The notes: a model not told the origin generated them from the sequence alone. A stretch of DNA of 22,138 bases from Bacteroidota bacterium (GCA_947447835.1 CANFLP010000017.1:1-22138), one strand, 5' to 3'; counted from the first letter of the stretch, positions 7,783 through 15,236 are shown. A program made the numbers and translations.

Positions 7783-9045
7783 ATGGTAGACGTAATATTA
7801 GGACTTCAGTGGGGTGACGAAGGAAAGGGAAAAATCGTAGATTATTTTGCTCCAAAGTATGATATCATTGCAAGGTTCCAAGGCGGACCAAATGCAGGAC
7901 ATACATTGTACGTAAATGGAACAAAAATGGTGTTACACCAAATCCCTTCTGGTATTTTTCACCAAGACAAAATAAATATCATCGGAAACGGCGTTGTTCT
8001 AGATCCTGTAACATTAAAAAAAGAATGTGATGCAGTTGCAACCATGGGAGTGGATGTAAAAAAGAATTTATTTATCTCTGAGCGAACAAATATTATTATC
8101 CCTAGTCACCGTGCATTAGACAAAGCATCAGAATTATCAAAGGGGGAAGCAAAAATTGGTTCTACTTTAAAAGGTATTGGACCAGCTTACATGGATAAGA
8201 CCGGCAGAAACGCTTTGAGAGTGGGAGACTTATTAGACAAGAAATTCATTAGCAAGTATATTGCCTTAAGAATGAAGCATCAGAAAATTTTAGATAGCTA
8301 TAATTTTAATGAGGATATCAGTGAAATGGAATCCGAGTTTTTTGAAGCAATCGAATTTTTAAAGACTTTGAATATCATTAACTGCGAATACTTTATTAAT
8401 GATCAAATTTCAAAAGGAAAAAAAGTATTGGCCGAAGGTGCACAAGGATCAATGTTGGATATTGATTTTGGAACCTTCCCATTTGTAACATCAAGCAACA
8501 CTATTTCTGCTGGGGTTTGTACAGGCTTGGGTATTTCTCCAAAACAAATTGGTGAAGTATTTGGCATTTCTAAAGCGTATTGTACTCGTGTTGGAAGCGG
8601 TCCCTTCCCTACTGAATTGCATGATGCAAAAGGTGAAGAGTTAAGAAAAATAGGAAGTGAGTTTGGTGCAACAACAGGAAGACCACGTAGATGTGGCTGG
8701 ATTGACTTAGTAGCCCTGAAATATACCTGCATGATTAATGGTGTAACACAAATTATCATGACTAAGGCCGATATCTTGGATTCATTTGAAACATTAGACC
8801 TAGGTGTTGCTTACGAAATGGAAGGCAAGCAAATAGATTATGTTCCTTTTCAATTAGTTGGAACACCTGTAACCCCTATTTGGAAAACAATGCAAGGTTG
8901 GAACCTGGACTCTACTCAAATGAAAAACGAAAATGAGTTGCCTGCAACAATGAAATCATATATTGAATATATAAATACTTATTTAGGTGTTCCGGTAAAG
9001 TTTGTTTCTAACGGACCAGGTAGAGATCAAATTATACATCTTTAA
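7783..9045 (+). CDS. purA: Adenylosuccinate synthetase
   Basis: Cytoplasmic enzyme of purine synthesis that joins IMP and aspartate using GTP to give adenylosuccinate, the committed step to AMP. The 420-residue protein has every family landmark. The N-terminal P-loop-like GLQWGDEGKGK contains the catalytic Asp and Lys, GGPNAGHT the catalytic His, and the IMP-binding part includes STLKGIGPAYMDK and RNALRVGDL. EGAQGSMLDIDFGTFPFVTS, VGSGPFPTEL and TTGRPRRCGW follow, with a C-terminal GTP/Asp site near FVSNGPGRDQ. Length is normal. It lies downstream of rel with its own -7 element and ends in a clear intrinsic terminator. It consumes GTP while the neighbouring Rel consumes GTP/GDP, so both genes act on guanine-nucleotide balance. 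Confidence 0.98.
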   Translation: MVDVILGLQWGDEGKGKIVDYFAPKYDIIARFQGGPNAGHTLYVNGTKMVLHQIPSGIFHQDKINIIGNGVVLDPVTLKKECDAVATMGVDVKKNLFISERTNIIIPSHRALDKASELSKGEAKIGSTLKGIGPAYMDKTGRNALRVGDLLDKKFISKYIALRMKHQKILDSYNFNEDISEMESEFFEAIEFLKTLNIINCEYFINDQISKGKKVLAEGAQGSMLDIDFGTFPFVTSSNTISAGVCTGLGISPKQIGEVFGISKAYCTRVGSGPFPTELHDAKGEELRKIGSEFGATTGRPRRCGWIDLVALKYTCMINGVTQIIMTKADILDSFETLDLGVAYEMEGKQIDYVPFQLVGTPVTPIWKTMQGWNLDSTQMKNENELPATMKSYIEYINTYLGVPVKFVSNGPGRDQIIHL

Positions 9046-9053
9046 TTTTAAAT

Positions 9054-9101
9054 AAAAGGACTTTTTTACAACATATAAATCATAAAAAAAAGTCCTTTTT
9101 T
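9054..9101 (+). terminator. Intrinsic terminator of purA
   Basis: A 14-bp inverted repeat (AAAAGGACTTTTTT at 9054-9067 and its complement at 9086-9099) closes an 18-nt loop and runs into a T-tract through 9101. It begins 8 nt after the purA stop codon and separates purA from the acidic-protein gene. Confidence 0.85.
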
Positions 9102-9139
9102 ATTTGGCAAATAAAAAAAATGGTTGAAATTTTACATTG

Positions 9140-9147
9140 TAATTTTG
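9140..9147 (+). promoter_or_regulatory. -7 promoter element of the acidic-protein gene, short leader
   Basis: TAATTTTG is an exact TAnnTTTG match ending 8 nt before the ATG at 9156. There is no clean TTTG at 19-22 nt upstream; a TTG lies 13 nt upstream. With the purA terminator just before it, this is the only visible promoter for the gene, and the leader would be only a few bases long. Confidence 0.45.
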
Positions 9148-9155
9148 AATGAACT

Positions 9156-9530
9156 ATGGCAGTAAAAACAACTAAGGAAAAAAAGTCCCCGGCTAAAAAA
9201 ACCGATTTAGATCCAGCGGAAAAAGTAAGTAAATCAGCTACTAAAAAAAAGGTAGTAGACGACGATGATTTAGAAGAAGAAGATGCGAATGCATCTGATG
9301 CTGACGATGACTCAGAGGATGACGAAGTAGATGATTGGGGAAAAGCAGAAGAAGATGATAGTTGGGATCCTGACTTTGAAGAATTTGACATACCCAAGAA
9401 AGCGACTAAAAAAGCGGGTAAAGGAAAGAAAGGAGATGATGAAGATGATTTAGGATTAGATGATGACTTAAACCTAGACGATGACGACTTGTTTGATGAT
9501 AAGGATGAATTTGACGATGATGACTTTTAA
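9156..9530 (+). CDS. Small highly acidic protein of unknown function
   Basis: A 124-residue protein I cannot assign to a function. The first 33 residues are Lys/Ala/Thr-rich and basic, like a nucleic-acid-binding or histone-like tail. A second Lys-rich patch occurs at about residues 81-92 (PKKATKKAGKGKK). Between and after these patches the chain is dominated by runs of Asp and Glu, ending in DDDDF. One less repetitive core, about residues 59-80, has aromatic residues spaced in acid (DDWGKAEEDD, DPDFEEFDIP) and could be a binding motif. It is probably disordered. The acidic C-terminus recalls the tail of the RNA polymerase delta subunit of Firmicutes, but I see no matching folded domain. It has its own promoter element, sits between the purA terminator and a convergent gene, and appears monocistronic. 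The frame is clean, so it is likely a real gene. Confidence 0.8.
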   Translation: MAVKTTKEKKSPAKKTDLDPAEKVSKSATKKKVVDDDDLEEEDANASDADDDSEDDEVDDWGKAEEDDSWDPDFEEFDIPKKATKKAGKGKKGDDEDDLGLDDDLNLDDDDLFDDKDEFDDDDF

Positions 9531-9536
9531 GTAAGT

Positions 9537-10553
9537 CTATTCCTTAATCGAATATAAAGATTGTAAAGAGGCCTGTAAAATATCATTTTTATGGGCCTCA
9601 AATTTTTCAAGCATACCTATAGGCAATTTTAGTGCATAGCTTTTTCCACTTGACACCGTTTGGTCAAATTTAGGATTCAATATAGATAACTCTTTTAAGT
9701 CGATATTTAAGTATTGCCCAATGATGGCAATTCGATACCTGCCACTTACTATTACTTCTTTTAAATTAGTTTGTAACAAAACAGAGCCACCCTTGTTGCC
9801 GCTTTCATCGGATGCACTTACTTTGCCGCTTTCATCGGATGCATGCGCATCCTCCTCAAAGACATAATGCGTAGCAATAAACTTTTTAACATGATTACGG
9901 GTTTCTAATGGTAACTCATATTGCAGTTGCCAAAAGTCCTTGGTTCCTTTTTTCTTAATCGCCTGCCTTAACCTGCCCGCTCCACCATTATACGCAGCTA
10001 CCACTAGTAACCAGTCGCCAAATTCAGTATACAATTCTTTTAATATTGTGGCTGCAGCTTGAGTGCTTTTATAATAATCGGTACGCTCATCGTTAGGCGT
10101 TAATTTAAGACCTAATCTTGTTGCTTCCTCGGGCATAATTTGCCAAGGACCAACTGCGCCCGCCCATGAAGTTAAATCTGAGCTTAAATGACTTTCGATG
10201 ACACTTAAATACTTTAGCTCCACTGGAATACCATTTTTGGTCAGAATGACATCATATAAATTAAAATAAGGCTTAGCCCATGTTTTCATGCGCATTAACT
10301 CGGGTCCTTGCTTATCCATATAAGATTGGATAAAGCTAACCGCCTTAGGATTTAATTGGAATTGGAATGGCTTATTTTTATCGCCTGTAGGACTTACTTT
10401 AAATAAACTTGAGAAGCCAATGCTATGATCAGGAAGGCTATCGCTATTAACTTGTTTTGATTGAGCCATGGTCCTAGAATGCAACAATATAATTAGCAAA
10501 CAAATACAAACCTTAAGTTGAATTCGAAAATATAAAGTGGGATAATGACGCAT
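9537..10553 (-). CDS. Membrane-bound lytic transglycosylase (MltD-like, SLT domain)
   Basis: Exported murein lytic transglycosylase, 338 residues, cleaving glycan strands of peptidoglycan. Residues about 12-30 form a signal peptide (hydrophobic ICLLIILL, probable cleavage after TMA). The SLT fold lies at about 95-235, with catalytic Glu E120 in LSVIESHLSS, then GAVGPWQIMP (132-141) and VVAAYNGGAGRL (184-195). A LysM-like segment follows at about 270-312 (GRYRIAIIGQYLNIDLKEL...NPKF). Between them is a short linker with a tandem 9-residue duplication carrying ASDESG twice. The start codon is ATG at 10551-10553. It is 7 nt downstream of gatA, so the two are probably co-transcribed. It ends 6 nt from the convergent acidic-protein gene, with no terminator visible between them. 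Confidence 0.92.
   Translation of the reverse strand: MRHYPTLYFRIQLKVCICLLIILLHSRTMAQSKQVNSDSLPDHSIGFSSLFKVSPTGDKNKPFQFQLNPKAVSFIQSYMDKQGPELMRMKTWAKPYFNLYDVILTKNGIPVELKYLSVIESHLSSDLTSWAGAVGPWQIMPEEATRLGLKLTPNDERTDYYKSTQAAATILKELYTEFGDWLLVVAAYNGGAGRLRQAIKKKGTKDFWQLQYELPLETRNHVKKFIATHYVFEEDAHASDESGKVSASDESGNKGGSVLLQTNLKEVIVSGRYRIAIIGQYLNIDLKELSILNPKFDQTVSSGKSYALKLPIGMLEKFEAHKNDILQASLQSLYSIKE
9796..9843 (-). repeat. In-frame 27-bp tandem duplication in the transglycosylase linker
   Basis: The 21-bp sequence at 9796-9816 recurs identically at 9823-9843 (period 27 bp, or 9 codons). It duplicates the linker motif ASDESG between the SLT and LysM-like domains. The perfect DNA identity suggests a recent slippage event; the linker length may vary between strains. 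Confidence 0.9.
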
Positions 10554-10560
10554 TCAATAA

Positions 10561-11994
10561 TTATTTTGAATCCATCATTTGTGTTGCGCATTGCAATAAA
10601 ATAGTCTCATTAAAAGAATCGCACATTACTTGTAAACCAAATGGCATACCATTACTATGTTTAAACAATGGAAGAGAGATTGCCGGTATGCCAACTAAAT
10701 TAGCATACACAGTATAGATATCTGCTAAAAACATTTCAGTTGCAGAATGATTATTTTCACCCAACTTAAAAGCAGGACTTGGAACGGTTGGTGAAACCAA
10801 AATGTCATATTTGGTAAACAAATCCTTAGTTAGGTTTACTAATTGTTGACGCACTTGTTGGGCCTTGGTAAAGTAAGCATCAAAGTACCCAGCACTTAAT
10901 ACAAAAGTCCCCAATAAAATTCTACGTTGTACTTCTTCACCAAAACCTTCGGTTCTTGACTTCTTGTATAAATCGGTTAGGTCTTCAATTTTATCATGTG
11001 TACGATGACCAAACTTAATGCCATCAAAACGAGATAAATTACTTGAGGCTTCGGCTGTAGTTAATACATAATAAGTAGGTACCAAATAAGAAAGCAAACT
11101 AAAGTCAATGGCTTCTACGGTATACCCTTGGGCTACCAATGATGCTAAGTAATCCTCAGTTTGTTTTTTGATTTCAGGATCTAATCCAGGATGCGATAAA
11201 GTCTCTTTAAAATATGCTATTTTTTTAGACAGTTTATTTTCGGCAATCTTTTCTGTATAATTTGGAACCTCTTTTGAAGAGACGGTACTATCAAAATTAT
11301 CTGCACCAGCAATTACTTCTAATACCAATGCTGCATCCGCTACAGTATGAGAAAATATACCAATCTGATCAAAGGAAGAAGCATAAGCAATTAAACCATA
11401 TCTTGAAATGCGTCCATAACTAGGCTTTAACCCAATCACCCCGCAAAAATCGGCAGGCTGACGAACAGAACCACCAGTATCAGAGCCCAAACTCACCATA
11501 CAAAGATTGGCTTGTATTGATACAGCCGATCCTCCCGATGAACCTCCTGGCACACGCTGATTGTCTAATGCGTTTTTAACAGGGCCGTAGGCAGAATTTT
11601 CATTACTACTTCCCATTGCAAACTCATCACAGTTTTGTCTACCAATAATGATAGCACCTTGATCTAATAATTTTTGAATTGCAGTTGCAGAATAAACGGC
11701 TGTGTAATTTTCTAAAATTTTAGAAGCAGCACTTACTTTATGTCCATCATAACATAATACATCTTTAATACCCACAACCACACCATGTAGTTTCCCCATA
11801 GGATTTCCAGCGGCACGTATTCCATCTAATTCAATGGCGCGCAACTTTGCCTCCTCCGAAAAAACTTCTAAAAAAGAATTTAAGTGTTGATGCTGATTGA
11901 TTTGATCCAAGAAAAAATCAACAGCTTGGATACAAGACGTCTCACCAGCTAATAATGAAGCATGGTAGTCTTTGATTGTAGTAAAACGAAACAA
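10561..11994 (-). CDS. gatA: Glutamyl-tRNA(Gln)/Asp-tRNA(Asn) amidotransferase subunit A, TTG start
   Basis: Glutaminase subunit of the GatCAB complex, which converts misacylated Glu-tRNA(Gln) and/or Asp-tRNA(Asn) to the correct form. The 477-residue protein is an amidase-signature enzyme with the complete Ser-cisSer-Lys triad: K77 in VVGIKD, S152 in PGGSSGGSA and S176 in GSDTGGSVRQP. The glutamine-binding region FCGVIGLKPSYGRISRYGL follows. Length is normal. The start appears to be TTG (11992-11994): an in-frame TAG lies two codons upstream and no ATG occurs before residue 65, while homology begins at once (FRFTTIKDYHA). gatB and gatC are not in the window, which is common. It lies 47 nt after tatA and 7 nt before the transglycosylase, probably as one transcription unit. 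Confidence 0.95.
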   Translation of the reverse strand: MFRFTTIKDYHASLLAGETSCIQAVDFFLDQINQHQHLNSFLEVFSEEAKLRAIELDGIRAAGNPMGKLHGVVVGIKDVLCYDGHKVSAASKILENYTAVYSATAIQKLLDQGAIIIGRQNCDEFAMGSSNENSAYGPVKNALDNQRVPGGSSGGSAVSIQANLCMVSLGSDTGGSVRQPADFCGVIGLKPSYGRISRYGLIAYASSFDQIGIFSHTVADAALVLEVIAGADNFDSTVSSKEVPNYTEKIAENKLSKKIAYFKETLSHPGLDPEIKKQTEDYLASLVAQGYTVEAIDFSLLSYLVPTYYVLTTAEASSNLSRFDGIKFGHRTHDKIEDLTDLYKKSRTEGFGEEVQRRILLGTFVLSAGYFDAYFTKAQQVRQQLVNLTKDLFTKYDILVSPTVPSPAFKLGENNHSATEMFLADIYTVYANLVGIPAISLPLFKHSNGMPFGLQVMCDSFNETILLQCATQMMDSK

Positions 11995-12041
11995 AGGCTA
12001 AGTGTTAAATGATAAAGAAATATAAAAGAAATAACTAAAAA

Positions 12042-12233
12042 CTACTTTGCAGCTTTTTCGTCTTTTTCATTGATACCGTCTTCTAATTCTTTCTTCACAT
12101 TGTTTTTAGCATCGTTGAATTCACGGATACCCTTACCTAATCCTTTCATGAATTCAGGGATTTTTCTTCCGCCAAACATTACTAAAATTACTACGCCAAT
12201 GATTAATAATTCTTGAAATCCTAAGTTGCCCAT
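12042..12233 (-). CDS. tatA: Sec-independent (Tat) translocase protein TatA/E
   Basis: Small pore-forming subunit of the twin-arginine translocase, which moves folded proteins across the inner membrane; 63 residues. The short N-terminal membrane helix (residues about 7-20, QELLIIGVVILVMF) ends in the characteristic FGGRKIPE hinge. An amphipathic helix (MKGLGKGIREFNDA) and a charged, Lys/Glu-rich tail follow. The start is the ATG at 12231-12233. It probably heads a tatA-gatA-transglycosylase unit. A near-consensus -7 element TACCTTTA (12253-12260, minus) with TTTG 23 nt upstream may be its promoter, since the rplS terminator lies just before. tatC is not in this window. Confidence 0.95.
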   Translation of the reverse strand: MGNLGFQELLIIGVVILVMFGGRKIPEFMKGLGKGIREFNDAKNNVKKELEDGINEKDEKAAK

Positions 12234-12252
12234 AATGTTAAATTTAGAATAT

Positions 12253-12287
12253 TAAAGGTAAGGTAATTATAAAACAGAAACTTCAAA
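12253..12287 (-). promoter_or_regulatory. Possible promoter of tatA
   Basis: The minus strand shows TTTG (complement of 12284-12287), a 23-nt spacer and TACCTTTA (12253-12260), one mismatch from TAnnTTTG. It lies between the rplS terminator and tatA and ends 19 nt before the ATG. The spacing is slightly long, so confidence is limited. Confidence 0.35.
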
Positions 12288-12311
12288 TATTCCTGAATTA
12301 AGCGAATTATA

Positions 12312-12351
12312 AGTTAAATAAAAACGGATCCCGATATGCTCGGAATCCGTT
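12312..12351 (-). terminator. Intrinsic terminator of rplS
   Basis: A strong hairpin with 7 bp (AACGGAT/ATCCGTT), one C-A mismatch, then 4 bp (CCGA/TCGG) around a 5-nt loop. On the minus strand it is followed by TTTTTATTT, a classic intrinsic terminator. On the plus strand no T-tract follows, so it serves rplS. Confidence 0.88.
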
Positions 12352-12391
12352 GAATATGAATTGAATCAATAAGGTCGAAACCTTTTGAATA

Positions 12392-12742
12392 CTAGAATCT
12401 TTTTTCCTTGATACGTGCGCTCTTACCGCTTCTGTCGCGTAAGTAGTACAATTTAGCACGACGTACTTTACCAGACTTATTCAACACGATACCATCGATG
12501 TTTGGAGATAAGAAAGGGAATAAACGCTCTACACCTACACCATCAGAGATTTTACGAACAGTAAAAGATGCTGTAGCCCCGTTTCCTTGTGTTTTGATTA
12601 CATCACCACGGAAACTTTGGATACGCTCTTTACCACCCTCTACAATCTTGTAGTTTACGGTAATATTATCACCAGCTTTAAATGCTGGGTAGTCTTTTTT
12701 TGCTGTCAATTGCTCGTGTACGAACTTTACTGCTTCGCTCAT
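12392..12742 (-). CDS. rplS: 50S ribosomal protein L19
   Basis: Ribosomal protein L19, 116 residues, at the interface of the two ribosomal subunits near helix 14 of the 16S rRNA. Family features are clear: FKAGDNITVNYKIVEGGKER, the IQSFRGDVI strand, GATASFTVRKISDGVGVER and LFPFLSPNI, ending in the basic VRRAKLYYLRDRSGKSARIK. Length is normal. It is flanked by its own near-perfect promoter (12765-12796) and its own strong terminator (12312-12351), so it is transcribed alone rather than with rpsP-trmD as in many bacteria. Confidence 0.98.
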   Translation of the reverse strand: MSEAVKFVHEQLTAKKDYPAFKAGDNITVNYKIVEGGKERIQSFRGDVIKTQGNGATASFTVRKISDGVGVERLFPFLSPNIDGIVLNKSGKVRRAKLYYLRDRSGKSARIKEKRF

Positions 12743-12764
12743 AATTCTTGTTTTTTGCGGACGG

Positions 12765-12796
12765 CAAAGGTAGGGTTACCCTTGCTATTATCCAAA
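12765..12796 (-). promoter_or_regulatory. Consensus promoter of rplS
   Basis: On the minus strand TTTG (complement of 12793-12796) is followed after exactly 20 nt by TACCTTTG (12765-12772), a full match to both Bacteroidota elements. The -7 element ends 22 nt before the rplS ATG. This is the best promoter in the window. Confidence 0.75.
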
Positions 12797-12844
12797 TTAT
12801 TTCAACCAAATATTAAATTCCTAGCTTTTTAGGCCATTTTAAGT

Positions 12845-14410
12845 CTATCTCGCAATGTTTACAGCTCTCTTTTCACGGATAACTGTCACCTTAATTTGAC
12901 CAGGATAGGTCATTTCGGTCTGTATTTTTTGTGCAATTTCAAAGCTCAACTGGTCCGAAGACTGGTCGGTTACTTTTTCTGCCTCAACAATTACCCTCAA
13001 TTCACGTCCAGCTTGGATAGCATAAGCCTTCTCTACCCCTTGGTAGTTCATAGCCAAATTCTCCAAATCCTTGATTCTTTGAATGTATTGTTGCATAATT
13101 TCTCTTCTAGCACCCGGTCTTGCACCGCTAATAGCATCACAAGCCTGGATAATTGGAGAAATTACATATTGCATTTCCATTTCATCGTGGTGGGCACCAA
13201 TGGCATTTACTACCGCTGGGTTTTCACCGTATTTTTCGGCTAATTTAGCCCCTAATAATGCGTGGCTCAATTCTGTCTCCTCGTCTGGCACCTTGCCAAT
13301 ATCGTGCAGTAAACCTGCTCTCTTAGCCAATTTAGGATTCATTCCTAATTCAGCTGCCATGATACCACATAAGTTAGCAGTTTCACGTGAGTGCATTAAT
13401 AAGTTTTGACCATAAGAACTACGGAAACGCATTTTACCTACGATACGAATAAGCTCCTTGTGTAAACCATGGATACCTAATTCAATTACCGTACGCTCTC
13501 CAATTTCTACAATTTGCTCTTCTAATTGACGACGTGTTTTTTCAACTACTTCCTCGATACGAGCAGGGTGAATACGACCGTCAGCAACTAAACGTTGTAA
13601 AGACAAACGTGCAATTTCACGACGTAATGGATCGAATGAAGATAATAAGATAGCTTCTGGTGTATCATCTACAATTAAGTCAACTCCAGTTGCAGCTTCA
13701 ATGGCACGGATGTTACGACCCTCACGTCCAATGATTTGACCTTTCATTTCATCTGATTCCAAGTTAAATACAGTTACTGTATTTTCAATGGCAACTTCCG
13801 CTGCAGTACGTTGGATAGATTGAATAATGATTTTTCTTGCTTCCTTGTTTGCCTTTTGTTTAGCATCCTCAATAATATCTTGTTGTAAAGCCAAAGCCTG
13901 AGTTTGTGCTTCGTTCTTAAGGCTTTCAATTAATTGTTGCTTTGCATCTTCGGCACTTAAATTAGCAATCTTCTCTAAACGACGAATATGCTCCTCTTGG
14001 TGCTTTTCTAATTCTGTACGCTTCACATTCACTAAATCAATCTCACGATTTAATTTTTCTTTGATTACATCGTTGTCTTTGATTTGTTTATCCAAAGCAG
14101 CTACTTTCGAATTGATATTCAATTCGTTTTGCTTAATTCTATTTTCAGCTTCCCCTATTTTTTTGTTGCGCTCTAAAATTTCACGATCGTGATCGGCTTT
14201 TAATTGTACAAAGCGTTCTTTAGCTTCTAACTGCTTTTCTTTCTTTACAGTTTCTGCTCTTAATTCAGCTTCCTTTAAAATGCTTGCTGCTTGAGACTCA
14301 GCATCTTCTACTTGTTTTTTGGTATTACGGGCAAATACTAATTTGCCAATTAGGAGTCCGCCAGCTAGCGAAGACGCTCCTATGATGATCAATAATATTG
14401 ATTGGTCCAT
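12845..14410 (-). CDS. rny: Ribonuclease Y
   Basis: Membrane-anchored endoribonuclease that starts mRNA decay, 521 residues. A single N-terminal membrane helix (residues 5-26, ILLIIIGASSLAGGLLIGKL) is followed by a long charged coiled coil (about 30-200). A KH RNA-binding domain comes next (GQIIGREGRNIRAIE, 224-238), then an HD metal-dependent phosphohydrolase domain with H369-D370 in LLHDIGKVPDE and GAHHDE at 405-410. Length and domain order are normal. Start is the ATG at 14408-14410. It follows zapA after 211 nt that contains the 6S-like RNA candidate. rplS downstream has its own promoter. Confidence 0.97.
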   Translation of the reverse strand: MDQSILLIIIGASSLAGGLLIGKLVFARNTKKQVEDAESQAASILKEAELRAETVKKEKQLEAKERFVQLKADHDREILERNKKIGEAENRIKQNELNINSKVAALDKQIKDNDVIKEKLNREIDLVNVKRTELEKHQEEHIRRLEKIANLSAEDAKQQLIESLKNEAQTQALALQQDIIEDAKQKANKEARKIIIQSIQRTAAEVAIENTVTVFNLESDEMKGQIIGREGRNIRAIEAATGVDLIVDDTPEAILLSSFDPLRREIARLSLQRLVADGRIHPARIEEVVEKTRRQLEEQIVEIGERTVIELGIHGLHKELIRIVGKMRFRSSYGQNLLMHSRETANLCGIMAAELGMNPKLAKRAGLLHDIGKVPDEETELSHALLGAKLAEKYGENPAVVNAIGAHHDEMEMQYVISPIIQACDAISGARPGARREIMQQYIQRIKDLENLAMNYQGVEKAYAIQAGRELRVIVEAEKVTDQSSDQLSFEIAQKIQTEMTYPGQIKVTVIREKRAVNIAR

Positions 14411-14429
14411 TTTTAAAATCTTGTTGTTT

Positions 14430-14530
14430 AAAAAAAATCATACTGCCCCTTTTCGTTCTGAAATATTATAGCTAATACGCTGATAGTCATCTAAGCAAGC
14501 TTCGTTTATAATCTATACTGCAAGACAATC
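14430..14530 (-). ncRNA. Candidate 6S-like RNA between zapA and rny
   Basis: The 211-nt gap between zapA and rny has no ORF and could hold a small RNA of about 100 nt on the minus strand. The 5' segment UGUCUU (about 14523-14528) can pair, with G-U pairs, to GGGGCA just before a U8 tract (14430-14437). Further in, UAUAG can pair with CUAUA and UGCU with AGCG, giving a long, interrupted rod with an internal bubble. That is the general architecture of 6S RNA, which binds the housekeeping RNA polymerase. A TTTG about 25 nt upstream may be part of its promoter. The neighbourhood supports it: 6S RNA genes lie next to zapA in many bacteria. The pairing was done by eye and the ends are approximate; the region could instead be a long rny leader. 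Confidence 0.45.
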
Positions 14531-14621
14531 CATTACGATTTAATATAATGCGTCAAAGGTTCAGCTACGAAGATAAAGAAATAATGGAATCTTTGGTGTA
14601 AAATGGTCCCAGACATGTCAA

Positions 14622-14936
14622 TTAGTTCCCAGAAACCGCCTTTTCAATACTAGCAGTTAGGCTATCTATTTGATTTTGAAGGTTTTCTAGCTCGTATAGA
14701 TTCTGACCATTGGACTGTTGCTCGGTGGTGAACCACAATAGGACCATCGATATGTAGTCCTGCATATCCTTCCCTGCATATAGATTTTTGAACTCAACCA
14801 TTTTCTGGTTAATGATGGCTGCTGTCTTACGAACCGCCTCCTCGTCCTTAGGGGCAATCCTTACCCTATAAGTACGATCGGCAATCGTAATATTAACAGG
14901 GATCATTTCGGTAGCATTGCTTTGCTCTGCAGACAT
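14622..14936 (-). CDS. zapA: Cell division protein ZapA
   Basis: ZapA promotes bundling of FtsZ filaments at the division ring; 104 residues. The N-terminal domain (about residues 12-60) has the family pattern VNITIADRTYRVRIAPKDEE followed by VRKTAAIINQKM. A C-terminal helix (about 62-102) forms the dimer coiled coil. The start is the ATG at 14934-14936, 9 nt after a small coiled-coil gene. It sits in the minus-strand unit pheT, coiled-coil gene, zapA, with a probable 6S RNA and rny after it. Sequence similarity in this small family is low, but the pattern and context agree. Confidence 0.88.
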   Translation of the reverse strand: MSAEQSNATEMIPVNITIADRTYRVRIAPKDEEAVRKTAAIINQKMVEFKNLYAGKDMQDYISMVLLWFTTEQQSNGQNLYELENLQNQIDSLTASIEKAVSGN

Positions 14937-14945
14937 CTTATATAT

Positions 14946-15236
14946 TTAAGGATTCAAATTGTTAATGCTGTTATCAATTTCTTTAATGTATTGGTCAATC
15001 TTTTTTACCAATATTGCTTTTTCTGCTGGATCCATGGATGCGCCTTGGCTCATTTGCGCTGCAGTCAGTTGTGCCTGCCCTTGTAATACCTTAGCTTCCA
15101 AATCCTGTTGAACCCCTATTTGTTGTGCAACGGTTGCTTTTAAATGTTGATTCTCTTTTTCCAAATGCGCATACTGCTTTAATAAAGCCGAAAGCTTTTC
15201 TTGCAATTGTGCTATGGAATTATTTAAATCAACCAT
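14946..15236 (-). CDS. Small coiled-coil protein next to zapA, function unknown
   Basis: A 96-residue protein with no enzymatic motif. Residues about 5-55 form a heptad-rich coiled coil (IAQLQEKLSALLKQYAHLEK and on), then comes a Gln/Ala-rich segment and a C-terminal helix (about 68-95, AEKAILVKKIDQYIKEIDNS). It is translated just before zapA (9-nt gap) and 35 nt after pheT, so it is almost certainly co-expressed with ZapA. By size, coiled-coil nature and position it could be a functional analogue of ZapB, the coiled-coil partner of ZapA in gammaproteobacteria. This is inference from context; I see no clear sequence homology. The frame and spacing make it a real gene. Confidence 0.85.
   Translation of the reverse strand: MVDLNNSIAQLQEKLSALLKQYAHLEKENQHLKATVAQQIGVQQDLEAKVLQGQAQLTAAQMSQGASMDPAEKAILVKKIDQYIKEIDNSINNLNP

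Noticed and set aside
9080..9397. Minus-strand ORF rich in Ser opposite the acidic-protein gene
   Set aside because: It is the antisense reading of Asp/Glu codons (GAT/GAA read as ATC/TTC or TCA/TCT), with low-complexity Ser output and no promoter or homology; it also overlaps the purA terminator.
9796..9843. CRISPR-like short repeat
   Set aside because: Only two copies, in frame within a coding region and with a 6-bp spacing; it is a tandem duplication.
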